From: Gammaproteobacteria bacterium
GTDB lineage: Bacteria > Pseudomonadota > Gammaproteobacteria > S012-40
DNA length: 64,000 nt
Reading direction: 5' to 3'
NCBI GenBank assembly: GCA_029881255.1
Contig: JAOUMY010000015.1
Coordinates: forward strand, 22,747-86,746
Within the stretch, counting starts at the first letter, position 1. Each line of letters opens with the position of its first letter. A model generated the notes under the pieces. That model was not told where the DNA came from. It saw only the letters and a program-made list of their open reading frames with translations, and made no database searches. Positions 1 through 8,304 of the stretch are shown here, piece after piece. The position numbers and the translations under genes are program-made.

Positions 1-264
1 CGTAAGGTAAGCAATTCCAGGAGTAGGCATCGGCCCGAGCAAACGCACATCAACCCCTGCAGCAATCAAACCCGCTTGCAAGGCAGACTCAAACATATAT
101 CCGGATATACGCGTATCCTTTCCGATGACCACTTTACGCCGACCTTCTTTGGCCAATATGCGCCCAGCAGCCCAACCCAGCTTGAGTATGAATTCCGGAT
201 TGATCAGGGACCCGCCTACTTTTCCTCTGACGCCATCTGTTCCAAAATATTTGCGATCTGCCAC
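1..264 (-). CDS. glmM: Phosphoglucosamine mutase GlmM, N-terminal 88 codons
   Basis: GlmM converts glucosamine-6-phosphate to glucosamine-1-phosphate for UDP-GlcNAc, peptidoglycan and LPS synthesis in the cytosol. Translating the minus strand from a GTG at 264-262 gives [18 protein letters not shown], the hallmark GlmM N-terminus, followed by the sugar-phosphate-binding [10 protein letters not shown] region. The catalytic serine loop lies beyond the window edge, so the gene is cut by the window rather than broken. GTG is chosen as start because it gives the canonical N-terminus and has a GAGGAG ribosome site at about 274-281, inside the end of folP. The gene sits 6 bp after folP, in the classical gammaproteobacterial order ftsH-folP-glmM. 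Confidence 0.95.
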   Translation of the reverse strand, partial: MADRKYFGTDGVRGKVGGSLINPEFILKLGWAAGRILAKEGRRKVVIGKDTRISGYMFESALQAGLIAAGVDVRLLGPMPTPGIAYLT

Positions 265-270
265 TATGGG

Positions 271-1104
271 TTACTCCTCATCTGAGTTCGCTGATTTCAT
301 CGCGGTGTACATTCGTATTACATCCATTGTTGCACCGACGTCGTGAGTTCGGATGATGTCAGCACCACGCTCAAGCGCAAAAGCTGTTAGCGCTAAACTT
401 CCGTACAACCTGCCATCAACCGTTCTATCTCCTAATAGTTTACCAATCGTACTCTTGCGAGACACTCCTACTAACAGGCTATAGCCCGATCCTTGATATA
501 AATCCAGATGTTGGATTAACTGCAAATTGTGTGTAACTGTTTTGCCAAAGCCAAATCCGGGATCAAGGAGAATATTCTCGGCTGGAATTCCGGCAATCTC
601 ACACTCTTTTGCTCGGTTAATCAAAAACGCTTTCACTTCATCGACGACATCTTCATATATTGGATTTGACTGCATAGTACGAGGCTGACCTTGCATGTGC
701 ATTAGGCAAACGGGCACATTCAAAGCAACGGCCGCTTCTAGAGCGCCAGGCTCCCGAAGTGCGCGCACGTCATTAATCAAATTCGCGCCGGCAGAGACTG
801 CCTCACGCATCACCACAGCCTTGCTGGTATCAATAGAAATGGGAATGTTGGATACGGCGCGTATCGCCTCTATTATCGGGATAACACGCGTGAGCTCTTC
901 GTCTATAGTGACTGCGGCAGCGCCTGGGCGGGTCGACTCTCCACCAATATCAATGATACTGGCTCCCTCTTCGACCATGTGCATCGCCTGCTTCAAAGCA
1001 GCATCCCTGGAAACGAAATTACCCCCGTCCGAAAAGGAGTCGGGGGTAACATTCAGTATGCCCATAATCCTGGGCGAGGATAAATCCAGACGTCCGTCTA
1101 ACAC
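271..1104 (-). CDS. folP: Dihydropteroate synthase FolP
   Basis: FolP condenses 6-hydroxymethyl-dihydropterin diphosphate with p-aminobenzoate to make dihydropteroate in folate synthesis, and is the target of sulfonamides. The 277-residue product is normal length for this TIM-barrel family. Visible motifs in order are MGILNVTPDSFSDGG near residue 14, IDIGGESTRPGA, the NDV strand, DPGFGFGKT and GVSRKS. The start is a GTG only 14 bp after the ftsH stop, so it is almost certainly co-transcribed with ftsH and glmM. No sequence oddity is seen. Confidence 0.97.
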   Translation of the reverse strand: MLDGRLDLSSPRIMGILNVTPDSFSDGGNFVSRDAALKQAMHMVEEGASIIDIGGESTRPGAAAVTIDEELTRVIPIIEAIRAVSNIPISIDTSKAVVMREAVSAGANLINDVRALREPGALEAAVALNVPVCLMHMQGQPRTMQSNPIYEDVVDEVKAFLINRAKECEIAGIPAENILLDPGFGFGKTVTHNLQLIQHLDLYQGSGYSLLVGVSRKSTIGKLLGDRTVDGRLYGSLALTAFALERGADIIRTHDVGATMDVIRMYTAMKSANSDEE

Positions 1105-1117
1105 GTTGAACTCAGGA

Positions 1118-3049
1118 TCAAGACTGGCCTACCGGCCCACCCAGTTCGCCTTTGCCTGATTTCTTGTCGTCCTTGGATTCGTCCGACACACCGGCGTCTG
1201 GTTTGTTTGCATCCAGATCAGACTCTTCCCAATCACTCGGTTCACCCGGTGGTTTACCGTCCATGATGTTATCAATCTGACCACGATCAATGGTTTCAAA
1301 CTTGATCAAGGCATCGGCCATGGCATGCAACTTATCCATGTGATCAATCAGGATCTGCCTGGCACGCTCATAGTTGGTATCGACAAAACGACGCACTTCC
1401 TCATCAATCAGGTGTGTTGTCTCATCAGAGACCGCCTTGTGTTGAGTGACAGATCGACCAAGGAAAACCTCACCCTCGTCTTCGCTGTATACCATCGGCC
1501 CGAGTTTTTCCGACAGACCCCACTTGGTCACCATATTGCGTGCGATATCCGTGACGCGCTGGATGTCGTTCGAGGCACCAGTAGTCACAAAGTCAGCACC
1601 AAAGATCAGTTCTTCCGCAATGCGACCACCGAAGAGACTACAAATATTACTCTCCAGCTTTTGCTTGGAATAACTGTAACGATCTTCTTCCGGCAGGAAC
1701 ATGGTCACGCCGAGCGCACGTCCGCGCGGAATGATCGATACCTTATATACCGGGTCGTGAGACGGCACTTTGAGACCCACAATCGCATGACCGGCCTCGT
1801 GATAAGCGGTGAGTTTCTTCTCTTCGTCATTCATGACCATGGAGCGGCGTTCCGCACCCATGAGGATCTTGTCTTTGGCCTTTTCGAATTCCTGCATGCC
1901 TACCAGCTTTAGGTTGGCGCGCGCGGCAAATAAGGCCGCTTCGTTTACCAGATTAGCTAGATCGGCACCGGAGAATCCGGGCGTACCGCGAGCAATAACG
2001 CGTGGTTTTACATCGTCTGCTATGGGCACCTTGCGCATATGTACACGCAGAATCTGTTCACGACCACGCACATCGGGCAGCGGCACAGTCACCTGACGGT
2101 CGAAACGTCCGGGACGCAATAGCGCTGGGTCGAGTACATCAGGACGGTTGGTGGCGGCGATGATGATGACGCCTTCATTACCCTCAAAACCGTCCATCTC
2201 AACGAGTAATTGGTTGAGCGTTTGTTCACGTTCGTCGTGACCACCACCCAAACCAGCGCCACGATGGCGACCTACGGCATCGATCTCATCGATGAAGATA
2301 ATACAAGGCGCATGTTTCTTGGCCTGATCGAACATGTCACGAACGCGGGACGCGCCTACGCCGACAAACATCTCAACGAAATCAGAACCGGAGATAGTAA
2401 AGAAAGGTACCTTTGCCTCGCCGGCAATGGCCTTGGCCAGGAGCGTCTTACCAGTACCTGGAGGACCAACCATCAACACGCCACGGGGAATCTTGCCGCC
2501 CAACTTCTGAAATTTACCGGGATCGCGCAGGAACTCGACCAATTCGCCAACTTCCTCTTTTGCTTCCTCTACACCAGCCACATCAGCAAAAGTGACCTTT
2601 ACCTGGTCTTCGCTAAGCATGCGCGCCTTACTCTTGCCGAAGGACATGGCACCTCTGCCGCCACCACCGCCCTGCATCTGGCGCATGAAGAATATCCATA
2701 CGGCGATCAACAGCAACATCGGGAACCAGGAAATAAAGATCTGCATCAACAGCCCCTGCTGCTCAGGTGGCTTGACGTCAATAATAACGTCATTGTCCAG
2801 CAAATCGCCGATCAACCCAGGGTCACCGGGGCTATAGGTCACAAAGCGCTCTCCAGACTGCTTGGCGCCTCGTATCATACGTCCTTCAATCAGAACGCGG
2901 GAAACCTGCCCGGATTTAATATCCTGAATAAATTGAGAGTACTCCGTGTGACGCGACGACGTCTGGCGTGGTGCGAAATTGTTGAAGATAGACATCAACA
3001 CTATCGCGATGACGACCCACAGAATGATGTTTTTTACCATTTCGTTCAA
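1118..3049 (-). CDS. ftsH: ATP-dependent zinc metalloprotease FtsH
   Basis: FtsH is the membrane-anchored AAA+ protease that degrades unassembled membrane proteins and short-lived regulators such as LpxC. The 643-residue protein has a membrane segment at about 5-22, a periplasmic region, a second membrane segment at about 103-123, Walker A GPPGTGKT at 195-202, Walker B around 250-257, the second region of homology around 299-318, and the zinc site HEAGH at 417-421. The C-terminal tail is acidic and lysine-rich. Length and motif spacing match the family. It lies between rlmE and folP, as in Escherichia and Pseudomonas. The 142-bp gap to rlmE could hold a separate promoter. Confidence 0.98.
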   Translation of the reverse strand: MNEMVKNIILWVVIAIVLMSIFNNFAPRQTSSRHTEYSQFIQDIKSGQVSRVLIEGRMIRGAKQSGERFVTYSPGDPGLIGDLLDNDVIIDVKPPEQQGLLMQIFISWFPMLLLIAVWIFFMRQMQGGGGGRGAMSFGKSKARMLSEDQVKVTFADVAGVEEAKEEVGELVEFLRDPGKFQKLGGKIPRGVLMVGPPGTGKTLLAKAIAGEAKVPFFTISGSDFVEMFVGVGASRVRDMFDQAKKHAPCIIFIDEIDAVGRHRGAGLGGGHDEREQTLNQLLVEMDGFEGNEGVIIIAATNRPDVLDPALLRPGRFDRQVTVPLPDVRGREQILRVHMRKVPIADDVKPRVIARGTPGFSGADLANLVNEAALFAARANLKLVGMQEFEKAKDKILMGAERRSMVMNDEEKKLTAYHEAGHAIVGLKVPSHDPVYKVSIIPRGRALGVTMFLPEEDRYSYSKQKLESNICSLFGGRIAEELIFGADFVTTGASNDIQRVTDIARNMVTKWGLSEKLGPMVYSEDEGEVFLGRSVTQHKAVSDETTHLIDEEVRRFVDTNYERARQILIDHMDKLHAMADALIKFETIDRGQIDNIMDGKPPGEPSDWEESDLDANKPDAGVSDESKDDKKSGKGELGGPVGQS

Positions 3050-3191
3050 AGTAATTCCCTCATCACTTATAACTTCGGGATATTCAATATCTTCCCACGT
3101 TTAAGCTGTTGAAATGCACCCTTTTTGTGCACAGAAACTGGGTATATATATTAATCGGACACCTGCCGGGATTCTACACGCCCCAACTGAC

Positions 3192-3812
3192 CTAAACAAT
3201 CCGCTCTCGCCCCAATAGATACACCTCACGGCTCTCAGCACGCGAGGCTTTTGGTTTGCGAGTCAATAACTTGGAGAAGGATTTCTGTATTTCACGGCGC
3301 ATATCCTCAATTCCCTCGCCCTGAAAAACTTTGACCAGAAAATCTCCCCCGGGTTTTAAAACCTGTCTAGCCAGCTCAAGTCCAAGCTCCGATAAATACA
3401 TCGCTCGCGGTATGTCTACCGACTTCAAACCGCTAATATTTGGGGCAATATCGCAAATTACAAGGTCGACTTTTGTATCGGCTATGGCATCAATGAGCTG
3501 TTGATAGACTTCGTCTTCACGAAAGTCACCTTGGATGAATTCCACGTTGGGGAAGGGATCCATAGGCAGGATATCGAGCGCAATCAATTTGCCATGATCT
3601 CCGATCAGATTTGCAGCGACCTGTGTCCAGCCGCCGGGTGCCGCGCCGATATCGATTACCATCATACCTGGTTTGATTAGTTTATCTTTTTCCTGAATTT
3701 CCAGCAGCTTATATGCCGCACGCGAACGATATCCATCACGCTGTGCGCGTTTTACATAGTCATCGTCCAGGTGTCGCTGCATCCAACGACTGCGCGGTTT
3801 ACTTTTGGCCAT
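3192..3812 (-). CDS. rlmE: 23S rRNA (uridine-2'-O)-methyltransferase RlmE
   Basis: RlmE (FtsJ, RrmJ) methylates U2552 in the A loop of 23S rRNA in the large subunit. The SAM-binding motif [15 protein letters not shown] and the K-D-K-E catalytic set are visible: Lys in SRAAYKL, Asp in VICDIAPN, Lys in [10 protein letters not shown] and Glu in ESREVYL. I start it at the ATG giving [12 protein letters not shown] (206 residues), the usual N-terminus; an upstream in-frame ATG would add eight residues of no known counterpart. Its first 14 bp overlap the 3' end of a small membrane-protein gene, which suggests translational coupling. Confidence 0.96.
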   Translation of the reverse strand: MAKSKPRSRWMQRHLDDDYVKRAQRDGYRSRAAYKLLEIQEKDKLIKPGMMVIDIGAAPGGWTQVAANLIGDHGKLIALDILPMDPFPNVEFIQGDFREDEVYQQLIDAIADTKVDLVICDIAPNISGLKSVDIPRAMYLSELGLELARQVLKPGGDFLVKVFQGEGIEDMRREIQKSFSKLLTRKPKASRAESREVYLLGRERIV

Positions 3813-4086
3813 TACTGCTATTATCGGACACATCAACGGCTTTCTGCGGTGCCTGTTTTAGAATGGAACGAGTGCGTAATAATACCCAAGTCATTCCTGC
3901 ACCACCGATCCCAATAAGCGACACAAGTTGACCAACGGGGTCTGAGACATGAAATTCCACCAGAAGGCCCAACGCCACCAATACCAGTACAATTAGCCCC
4001 AGCTCCAGTTTTACCACATTCAGTGGGCTCGGGTTTACTATCAATCTACGCCGCGTTTGCGCTACACTATGCTCTCTTTCAGTCAC
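3799..4086 (-). CDS. Small two-helix membrane protein of unknown function
   Basis: This 95-residue protein has a charged N-terminus, a strongly hydrophobic stretch around residues 29-44 ([17 protein letters not shown]), a second around 53-70, and a polar basic C-terminus. I do not recognise a family. It ends inside the first codons of rlmE (14-bp overlap on the same strand) and starts 17 bp from the divergent yhbY start, so it appears to be first in the rlmE-ftsH-folP-glmM operon. The usual yhbY/rlmE arrangement lacks this gene. Its overlap and hydrophobic pattern argue for a real gene rather than a chance ORF. Confidence 0.7.
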   Translation of the reverse strand: MTEREHSVAQTRRRLIVNPSPLNVVKLELGLIVLVLVALGLLVEFHVSDPVGQLVSLIGIGGAGMTWVLLRTRSILKQAPQKAVDVSDNSSNGQK

Positions 4087-4103
4087 CGGATTAAAACCTC
4101 TTT

Positions 4104-4397
4104 ATGTCGATTACTTCGAAACAGAAGCAACACCTCAAAGCGCTCGCACATGCCCTCAAACCCGTCGTAATTATTGGTGCCAATGGCCTCAGTGAAGCCG
4201 TCAGCGTTGAAATCGAAAATGCCCTCGCACACCACGAATTGTTAAAAGTCAAAATTAACATTGGCGACAAAGACGATCGCATGGAAGTCGCCAATACCAT
4301 CGCTACCAATCTCAATGCGGAGTTGGTCCAAAATATCGGACGCATTTCTATTTTCTACCGACCTTCACAAAATCACAAAATTCAACTGCCGTATTAG
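4104..4397 (+). CDS. yhbY: CRM-domain ribosome assembly protein YhbY
   Basis: YhbY is a small RNA-binding protein with a single CRM domain, associated with pre-50S particles. The 97-residue sequence shows the family pattern: KQKQHLKALAHALKPVVIIG, the GxxG loop GANGLSEAV, then HELLKVKI and a C-terminal IGRISIFYRPS strand. It is divergent from rlmE as in most Gammaproteobacteria. Its last codon overlaps by 4 bp the convergent DUF4149 gene. Confidence 0.95.
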   Translation: MSITSKQKQHLKALAHALKPVVIIGANGLSEAVSVEIENALAHHELLKVKINIGDKDDRMEVANTIATNLNAELVQNIGRISIFYRPSQNHKIQLPY

Positions 4398-4852
4398 AGG
4401 AAGTGTTTTTTCTTATGAATACCGGCAAACAGCAACACCACGCCGGACAAAGTCGTGACCAAATACAGAACCGACGAAACGCCATGCAGAATACCAAAAC
4501 GTTTCGCGTTTTCGCTGCCAGGTTCAATCCCCAGTGCTTTGATATCGGCAATTATTGGTTGCAACACAAAAAAACCCATTGCTACGCATAACACCATTAG
4601 TCCCAGGACCCAAAAACGCCATTCACGAAATGCTGTTTTTTTTGTCCGAAACTGGTAACTGAGAAATAGCGATATACCGATCACCAAGCCAACTACGGCT
4701 ACGATGTAAAACATCTGTCCAGCCAGATTCCCAGCAAGACTGCGATCGTCCAGAGTCTTAAATAGAACCGGTGCAGCGATATAGCCGACTCCTACAAGAC
4801 AGCCAACCCACAGAGACAAAAAAAGATTTTCGATGCGTTCGTGTAAATTCAC
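4394..4852 (-). CDS. DUF4149-type membrane protein
   Basis: This 152-residue integral membrane protein has about four hydrophobic segments (residues about 9-30, 46-66, 80-100 and 128-146). It matches the DUF4149 pattern: SLWVGCLVGVGYIAAPVLF with a Gly-rich first helix, a second helix after LAGQMF, and a conserved FGILHGVSS before the last helix. Function is unknown. A gene of this type next to yhbY and rlmE is also known from pseudomonads, so the context is conserved. It is convergent with yhbY with a 4-bp overlap. Confidence 0.85.
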   Translation of the reverse strand: MNLHERIENLFLSLWVGCLVGVGYIAAPVLFKTLDDRSLAGNLAGQMFYIVAVVGLVIGISLFLSYQFRTKKTAFREWRFWVLGLMVLCVAMGFFVLQPIIADIKALGIEPGSENAKRFGILHGVSSVLYLVTTLSGVVLLFAGIHKKKHFL

Positions 4853-4888
4853 TGGCAGATAACCTATTGTATTGGGACGGAGAGTATA

Positions 4889-6058
4889 TCAAAGCCCTCG
4901 CGATAGATCCTCTTTGATATCTTCAATATCTTCCAGCCCGACCGCCACCCTCAACAATCCATCAGAGATTCCGGCGCTGGCTCGTTGCTCATCACTCAAT
5001 CGTCCATGCGTCGTTGTGGCCGGATGGGTAATCGTCGTTTTCGCGTCACCCAGGTTGGCAGTTATGGAAACCATTTGCGTCCCGTCGACGAGCTTCCACG
5101 CCTGCGTTTTATCCGCAAGTTCAAAAGAAAGAATACCACCAAACCCAGATTGCTGTCTGGCTGCCAGTTGATGTTGCGGATGGCTTTCGAGGCCCGGGTA
5201 GAACACACGTTTTACCTGAGGCAAGGATTCCAGCCACTGAGCGAGTTTAAGCGCCGATTCACTATGCGCTTTCATGCGCAACCGCAGCGTCTCCAGGCCC
5301 TTTAGGAAAACCCATGCATTGAAGGGACTCATGCTTGGACCTCCTGTGCGTACAAAGCCGAAAACGTCCTGCCCGACGACTTCTTCGGTACCAATAATTG
5401 CGCCCCCCAGACATCGCCCTTGCCCATCAATGTACTTTGTCGCGGAATGAATAATGATATCGGCGCCAAGCTTCAGAGGTTGCTGTAACGCAGGAGTACA
5501 AAAACAGTTGTCCACTACCAAAAGACAACCATGTTTGTGCGCAATGCCTGCCAATGACTCAATGTCAGCAATCTCGGTCAATGGATTGGACGGTGTTTCC
5601 AGAAACAGGAAACGGGTATTAGGCTTGATCGCCGCTTCCCATTCGTCAAGATTGGTCTGAGATACATAAGTGATTTCGACGCCAAACTTGGCAATGAAAT
5701 TATTGAACAATACCGTCGTCGATCCAAAAATCGCACGCGAGGAAATTATGTGATCACCTGCCTTCAACAGACCGTAGCAAGTCGTCATGATAGCCGCCAT
5801 ACCCGAGGCCGTCGCGACGCAACGTTCTCCGCCTTCAAGTGTTGCGAGACGCTGCTCGAATGTGCGCACGGTTGGATTGGTAAATCGTGAATAGATATTT
5901 CCCGGCTCCTCACCAGAAAATCGTGCCGCCGCCTGCGCGGCCGAATCATAGACATAGCTGGAGGTAAAAAATACCGGTTCTGAGTGCTCTTGCTCAGCTG
6001 TTCGCTGTATGCCCGCACGCACCGCCGCCGTATCGAATCGCAAATCTTTGTCTTTCAT
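4889..6058 (-). CDS. metZ: O-succinylhomoserine sulfhydrylase MetZ
   Basis: MetZ is a PLP enzyme that makes homocysteine directly from O-succinylhomoserine and sulfide, bypassing cystathionine. The 389-residue protein has the Cys/Met-metabolism fold: YSRFTNPTVRTFEQRLA, the SGMAAI cofactor-phosphate loop, and the Schiff-base lysine in SATKYIDGQGR near residue 207. The N-terminal RFDTAAVRAG and the overall spacing favour MetZ over cystathionine gamma-synthase, although the two are related. It is transcribed alone behind a SAM-II-like riboswitch and terminator, consistent with shut-off when S-adenosylmethionine is plentiful. Confidence 0.93.
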   Translation of the reverse strand: MKDKDLRFDTAAVRAGIQRTAEQEHSEPVFFTSSYVYDSAAQAAARFSGEEPGNIYSRFTNPTVRTFEQRLATLEGGERCVATASGMAAIMTTCYGLLKAGDHIISSRAIFGSTTVLFNNFIAKFGVEITYVSQTNLDEWEAAIKPNTRFLFLETPSNPLTEIADIESLAGIAHKHGCLLVVDNCFCTPALQQPLKLGADIIIHSATKYIDGQGRCLGGAIIGTEEVVGQDVFGFVRTGGPSMSPFNAWVFLKGLETLRLRMKAHSESALKLAQWLESLPQVKRVFYPGLESHPQHQLAARQQSGFGGILSFELADKTQAWKLVDGTQMVSITANLGDAKTTITHPATTTHGRLSDEQRASAGISDGLLRVAVGLEDIEDIKEDLSRGL

Positions 6059-6088
6059 GGCTGTTTCCTTAAGTCGTTCGACGGGCGC

Positions 6089-6120
6089 AAAAAAACCCGC
6101 TTAGCACATGCTAAAGCAGG
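6089..6120 (-). terminator. Riboswitch-controlled intrinsic terminator before metZ
   Basis: Read on the minus strand, CCTGCTTTAGC, a four-base loop ATGT and GCTAAGCGGG form a stem of about ten pairs with one bulge, followed by seven T. It lies 31 bp before the metZ start. The left arm contains GCTTTAGC, which can pair instead with GCTAAAGC at the 3' edge of the upstream aptamer (6129-6136). That gives mutually exclusive terminator and antiterminator hairpins. Confidence 0.85.
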
Positions 6121-6128
6121 TTCGCTCC

Positions 6129-6182
6129 GCTTTAGCCGTATTTATTACGCGCCCGCAAGCTGTTAGATCAAATCGGCGCGAA
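6129..6182 (-). promoter_or_regulatory. SAM-II (SAM-alpha) riboswitch aptamer, predicted
   Basis: The minus strand reads, in order, CGCGCC, GATTTGA, a loop containing AGCTTGC, GGCGCG, TAATAAATACG and GCTAAAGC. This is the SAM-II layout: a P1 stem (CGCGCC with GGCGCG), the conserved GATTT loop start, an ATAAAT element and a GCTAAA pseudoknot strand. GCTT in the loop can pair with AAGC at the 3' edge. The family is known upstream of methionine-synthesis genes, which fits metZ 70 bp downstream. SAM-II usually hides the ribosome site; here the 3' strand also overlaps an antiterminator, pointing to transcriptional control. The identification is by eye from core elements. Confidence 0.82.
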
Positions 6183-6188
6183 GACGAA

Positions 6189-6217
6189 ACATTAGCCTGA
6201 GGGACCTCTCTTGTCAA
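6189..6217 (-). promoter_or_regulatory. Predicted sigma-70 promoter for metZ
   Basis: A consensus -35 box TTGACA (minus strand, 6217-6212) is followed after 17 bp by TAATGT at 6194-6189, a weak -10. Transcription would begin at the first bases of the aptamer. The promoter lies over the mnmC stop codon. Confidence 0.6.
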
Positions 6218-8147
6218 CCTCGCCGGGACGCTTTCTTTTTAGACGTCGGATAAGAAATCTGGCGCTGTGTAATTGCGTAAGATGAGTGCGGGATAAACAC
6301 CGAGGCGTGTCCTCAATCGTATCGGCGATTAATTCCGCCGATGCAACCGCGTTGGTCAGACCATGGGAACCGTGCCCGACATTGAGATAGAGGCCTGGGA
6401 GATATTGTGCGCTTAGATATAGTCTTGCAGGTCGTCCGTGATATAGATCATCGTAGCTGCGCCTATAGAAGGCGGGGTCATATACTGCCGAGACGATAGG
6501 CAAATGGTCGCGCGTCGCTGCACGAAATGCTGTTCGCCCGCCAGTAATATTGGCATCAATTTCATGCCCGACTAGCTCGGAAACGCTGTCGAGATTGTGC
6601 TGATGATCACTTTCGCGCACGCTTTTGTCGCTATCTCCAGGTTGGAATGTGGCACCTAGTATGTTCGCGCCATTGTGAATCGGAAGAATATAGGCATTTG
6701 CATTCAAGGGGCGTTTCAGCCCGATTAATTCCGATGACTCAACATAACTGAGTTGCCCGCGAACCGTATGCAGACTTAGTTCGTGGTGTGGTAATAATCG
6801 GTTTGCATCGACAGCGTTAGTCAATATTACATGTGATGAGGTCCAACTGTGCGTTGCTGAGCGCAACAGCCACGCATCCTCTTGAAACGCCAGGGATTCA
6901 ATTTGTTGCATAGGTTCAACGCAAATGTGTTCGGAATACAAATCCAGTAGTTCGCGACAAAGCTTTTGAGGATTCAACATACCGGCTTGCGGAAAAAACA
7001 CAGCGCTTGCCAAAAGTTGCAAACCGCTCATTTCCGCAATCTCGTGCTTATCTATAGCCTGCATAAACAAACGATTGATAACGCTCCAGTCAAAACGTTG
7101 CAGTTCGGCGATCTGTAATACACCACTGGCTTGCCATGCATCATATGCTTGGTAAAAGGCGCTGGCTTGCAGAAAAGCGGCTGTATTAAACGTCGACCAG
7201 GAATGCACACCACTGCCCAAATGTGGCGCCACCAAGCCAAGCGGATTTCCAGACCCTTCTTGTGCCACCGCCGCATTGCGTTCGATCAAAGTCACTTTCC
7301 AACCGCGACTCGCCAGGCTAAAAGCATTTAACACCCCAGCAATCCCTGCTCCTACAACAATTGCTTGTTTGTCACCTGAAAACGCGTCTGGAGGACAAAA
7401 CCATGGTTGCTCATCCGGTGTCTTTTGTTCTCCAGTAAAACTCCCCCTCAACATCTCACGCTTGGCACCATAGCCAGAAAACTTTTCGACCGCAAAGCCG
7501 ACGTTTTGTAAGCCTCTGCGAACGAACCCGGCGGCGGTAAACGTGGCGAACGTCGTTCCTGTTTTACTGTGACGAGCAATTTCACTAAACAAGTCATCAT
7601 TCCACATACCCGGATTCTTTGAGGGTGCAAATCCATCCAGATACCAGGCATCTGCCTTTCCCTGCATTTCCGGTAACAAATCCTTTACATCACCTAGACA
7701 CAGCGTAAGAACCACTCTATTGCCATATAGATAGAGCCTGTGCATACCCGCCAGCAAGGGCGGATAACGATCGAGCAATTCTTCACTGAGCTCGCCCAGA
7801 TCAGCCCAATGTGCGTGTATTTTTTGGAGGTCCTCGCGACGAAAGAGGTGTTTTTCGAAACTGACATAGTGCAGGCGTTGATCAGGGCGGCTCTCCCTCA
7901 ACCACAGTTGCGCCGTGGCGAGAAAATTCAATCCGGTTCCAAACCCGGTCTCAGCAATGACGAAACGCTCTCTGCCTTGCCAACGCTGCGGTAATCCATT
8001 CTGCCGAATGAATACATAGTGGCTCTCCTCAAACCCGCCTTCACGCGCAAAGTAATGATCGCCATAGCGATCAGAGTATGGATGCGCATCCTGAAAAGTT
8101 AATTCAGCTGGTTCTAAGTTCAGGTCAAGTTCATTGTTTTTTCTCAT
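6192..8147 (-). CDS. mnmC: Bifunctional tRNA 5-methylaminomethyl-2-thiouridine enzyme MnmC
   Basis: MnmC finishes the mnm5s2U34 wobble modification. Its C-terminal FAD domain removes the carboxymethyl group and its N-terminal domain methylates the resulting amine. The 651-residue protein has the methyltransferase motif ETGFGTGLNFLATA near residue 66 and DAWYLDGFAPSKNPGMW near 165. The dinucleotide-binding VVGAGIAGVLNAFSLASRG follows near 265, and a C-terminal oxidoreductase region ends in NVGHGSHGLTNA. Both domains look intact and length is typical. Its stop codon overlaps the predicted metZ promoter. It is divergent from the lipoprotein gene at 8305 across 157 bp. Confidence 0.96.
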   Translation of the reverse strand: MRKNNELDLNLEPAELTFQDAHPYSDRYGDHYFAREGGFEESHYVFIRQNGLPQRWQGRERFVIAETGFGTGLNFLATAQLWLRESRPDQRLHYVSFEKHLFRREDLQKIHAHWADLGELSEELLDRYPPLLAGMHRLYLYGNRVVLTLCLGDVKDLLPEMQGKADAWYLDGFAPSKNPGMWNDDLFSEIARHSKTGTTFATFTAAGFVRRGLQNVGFAVEKFSGYGAKREMLRGSFTGEQKTPDEQPWFCPPDAFSGDKQAIVVGAGIAGVLNAFSLASRGWKVTLIERNAAVAQEGSGNPLGLVAPHLGSGVHSWSTFNTAAFLQASAFYQAYDAWQASGVLQIAELQRFDWSVINRLFMQAIDKHEIAEMSGLQLLASAVFFPQAGMLNPQKLCRELLDLYSEHICVEPMQQIESLAFQEDAWLLRSATHSWTSSHVILTNAVDANRLLPHHELSLHTVRGQLSYVESSELIGLKRPLNANAYILPIHNGANILGATFQPGDSDKSVRESDHQHNLDSVSELVGHEIDANITGGRTAFRAATRDHLPIVSAVYDPAFYRRSYDDLYHGRPARLYLSAQYLPGLYLNVGHGSHGLTNAVASAELIADTIEDTPRCLSRTHLTQLHSARFLIRRLKRKRPGEVDKRGPSG

Positions 8148-8304
8148 GATTCAGTATGACTTAAGTCTGATGCTCGATAGTTCAGCGTTGACAAGTACCA
8201 ATTTAATGGCCCGGCACGAAAATAAGAAACCGAATGATACGGTTTATAACGCGTCGGGCAATGACTAATTTGCGCAAGTTGCGCTTTTGGAGGGGGTTTC
8301 CAAT

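Noticed and set aside
695..1159. Plus-strand frame of 154 codons opposite folP
   Set aside because: Shadow of folP, with no independent support.
2210..3112. Long plus-strand frame of 300 codons opposite ftsH
   Set aside because: It is antisense to an intact FtsH with all motifs; its composition is the mirror of that gene and there is no ribosome site.
8227..8245. AAACCG / CGGTTT inverted repeat upstream of the lipoprotein gene
   Set aside because: Six-base arms with a 7-base gap are easily found by chance, and no regulator gene is nearby.
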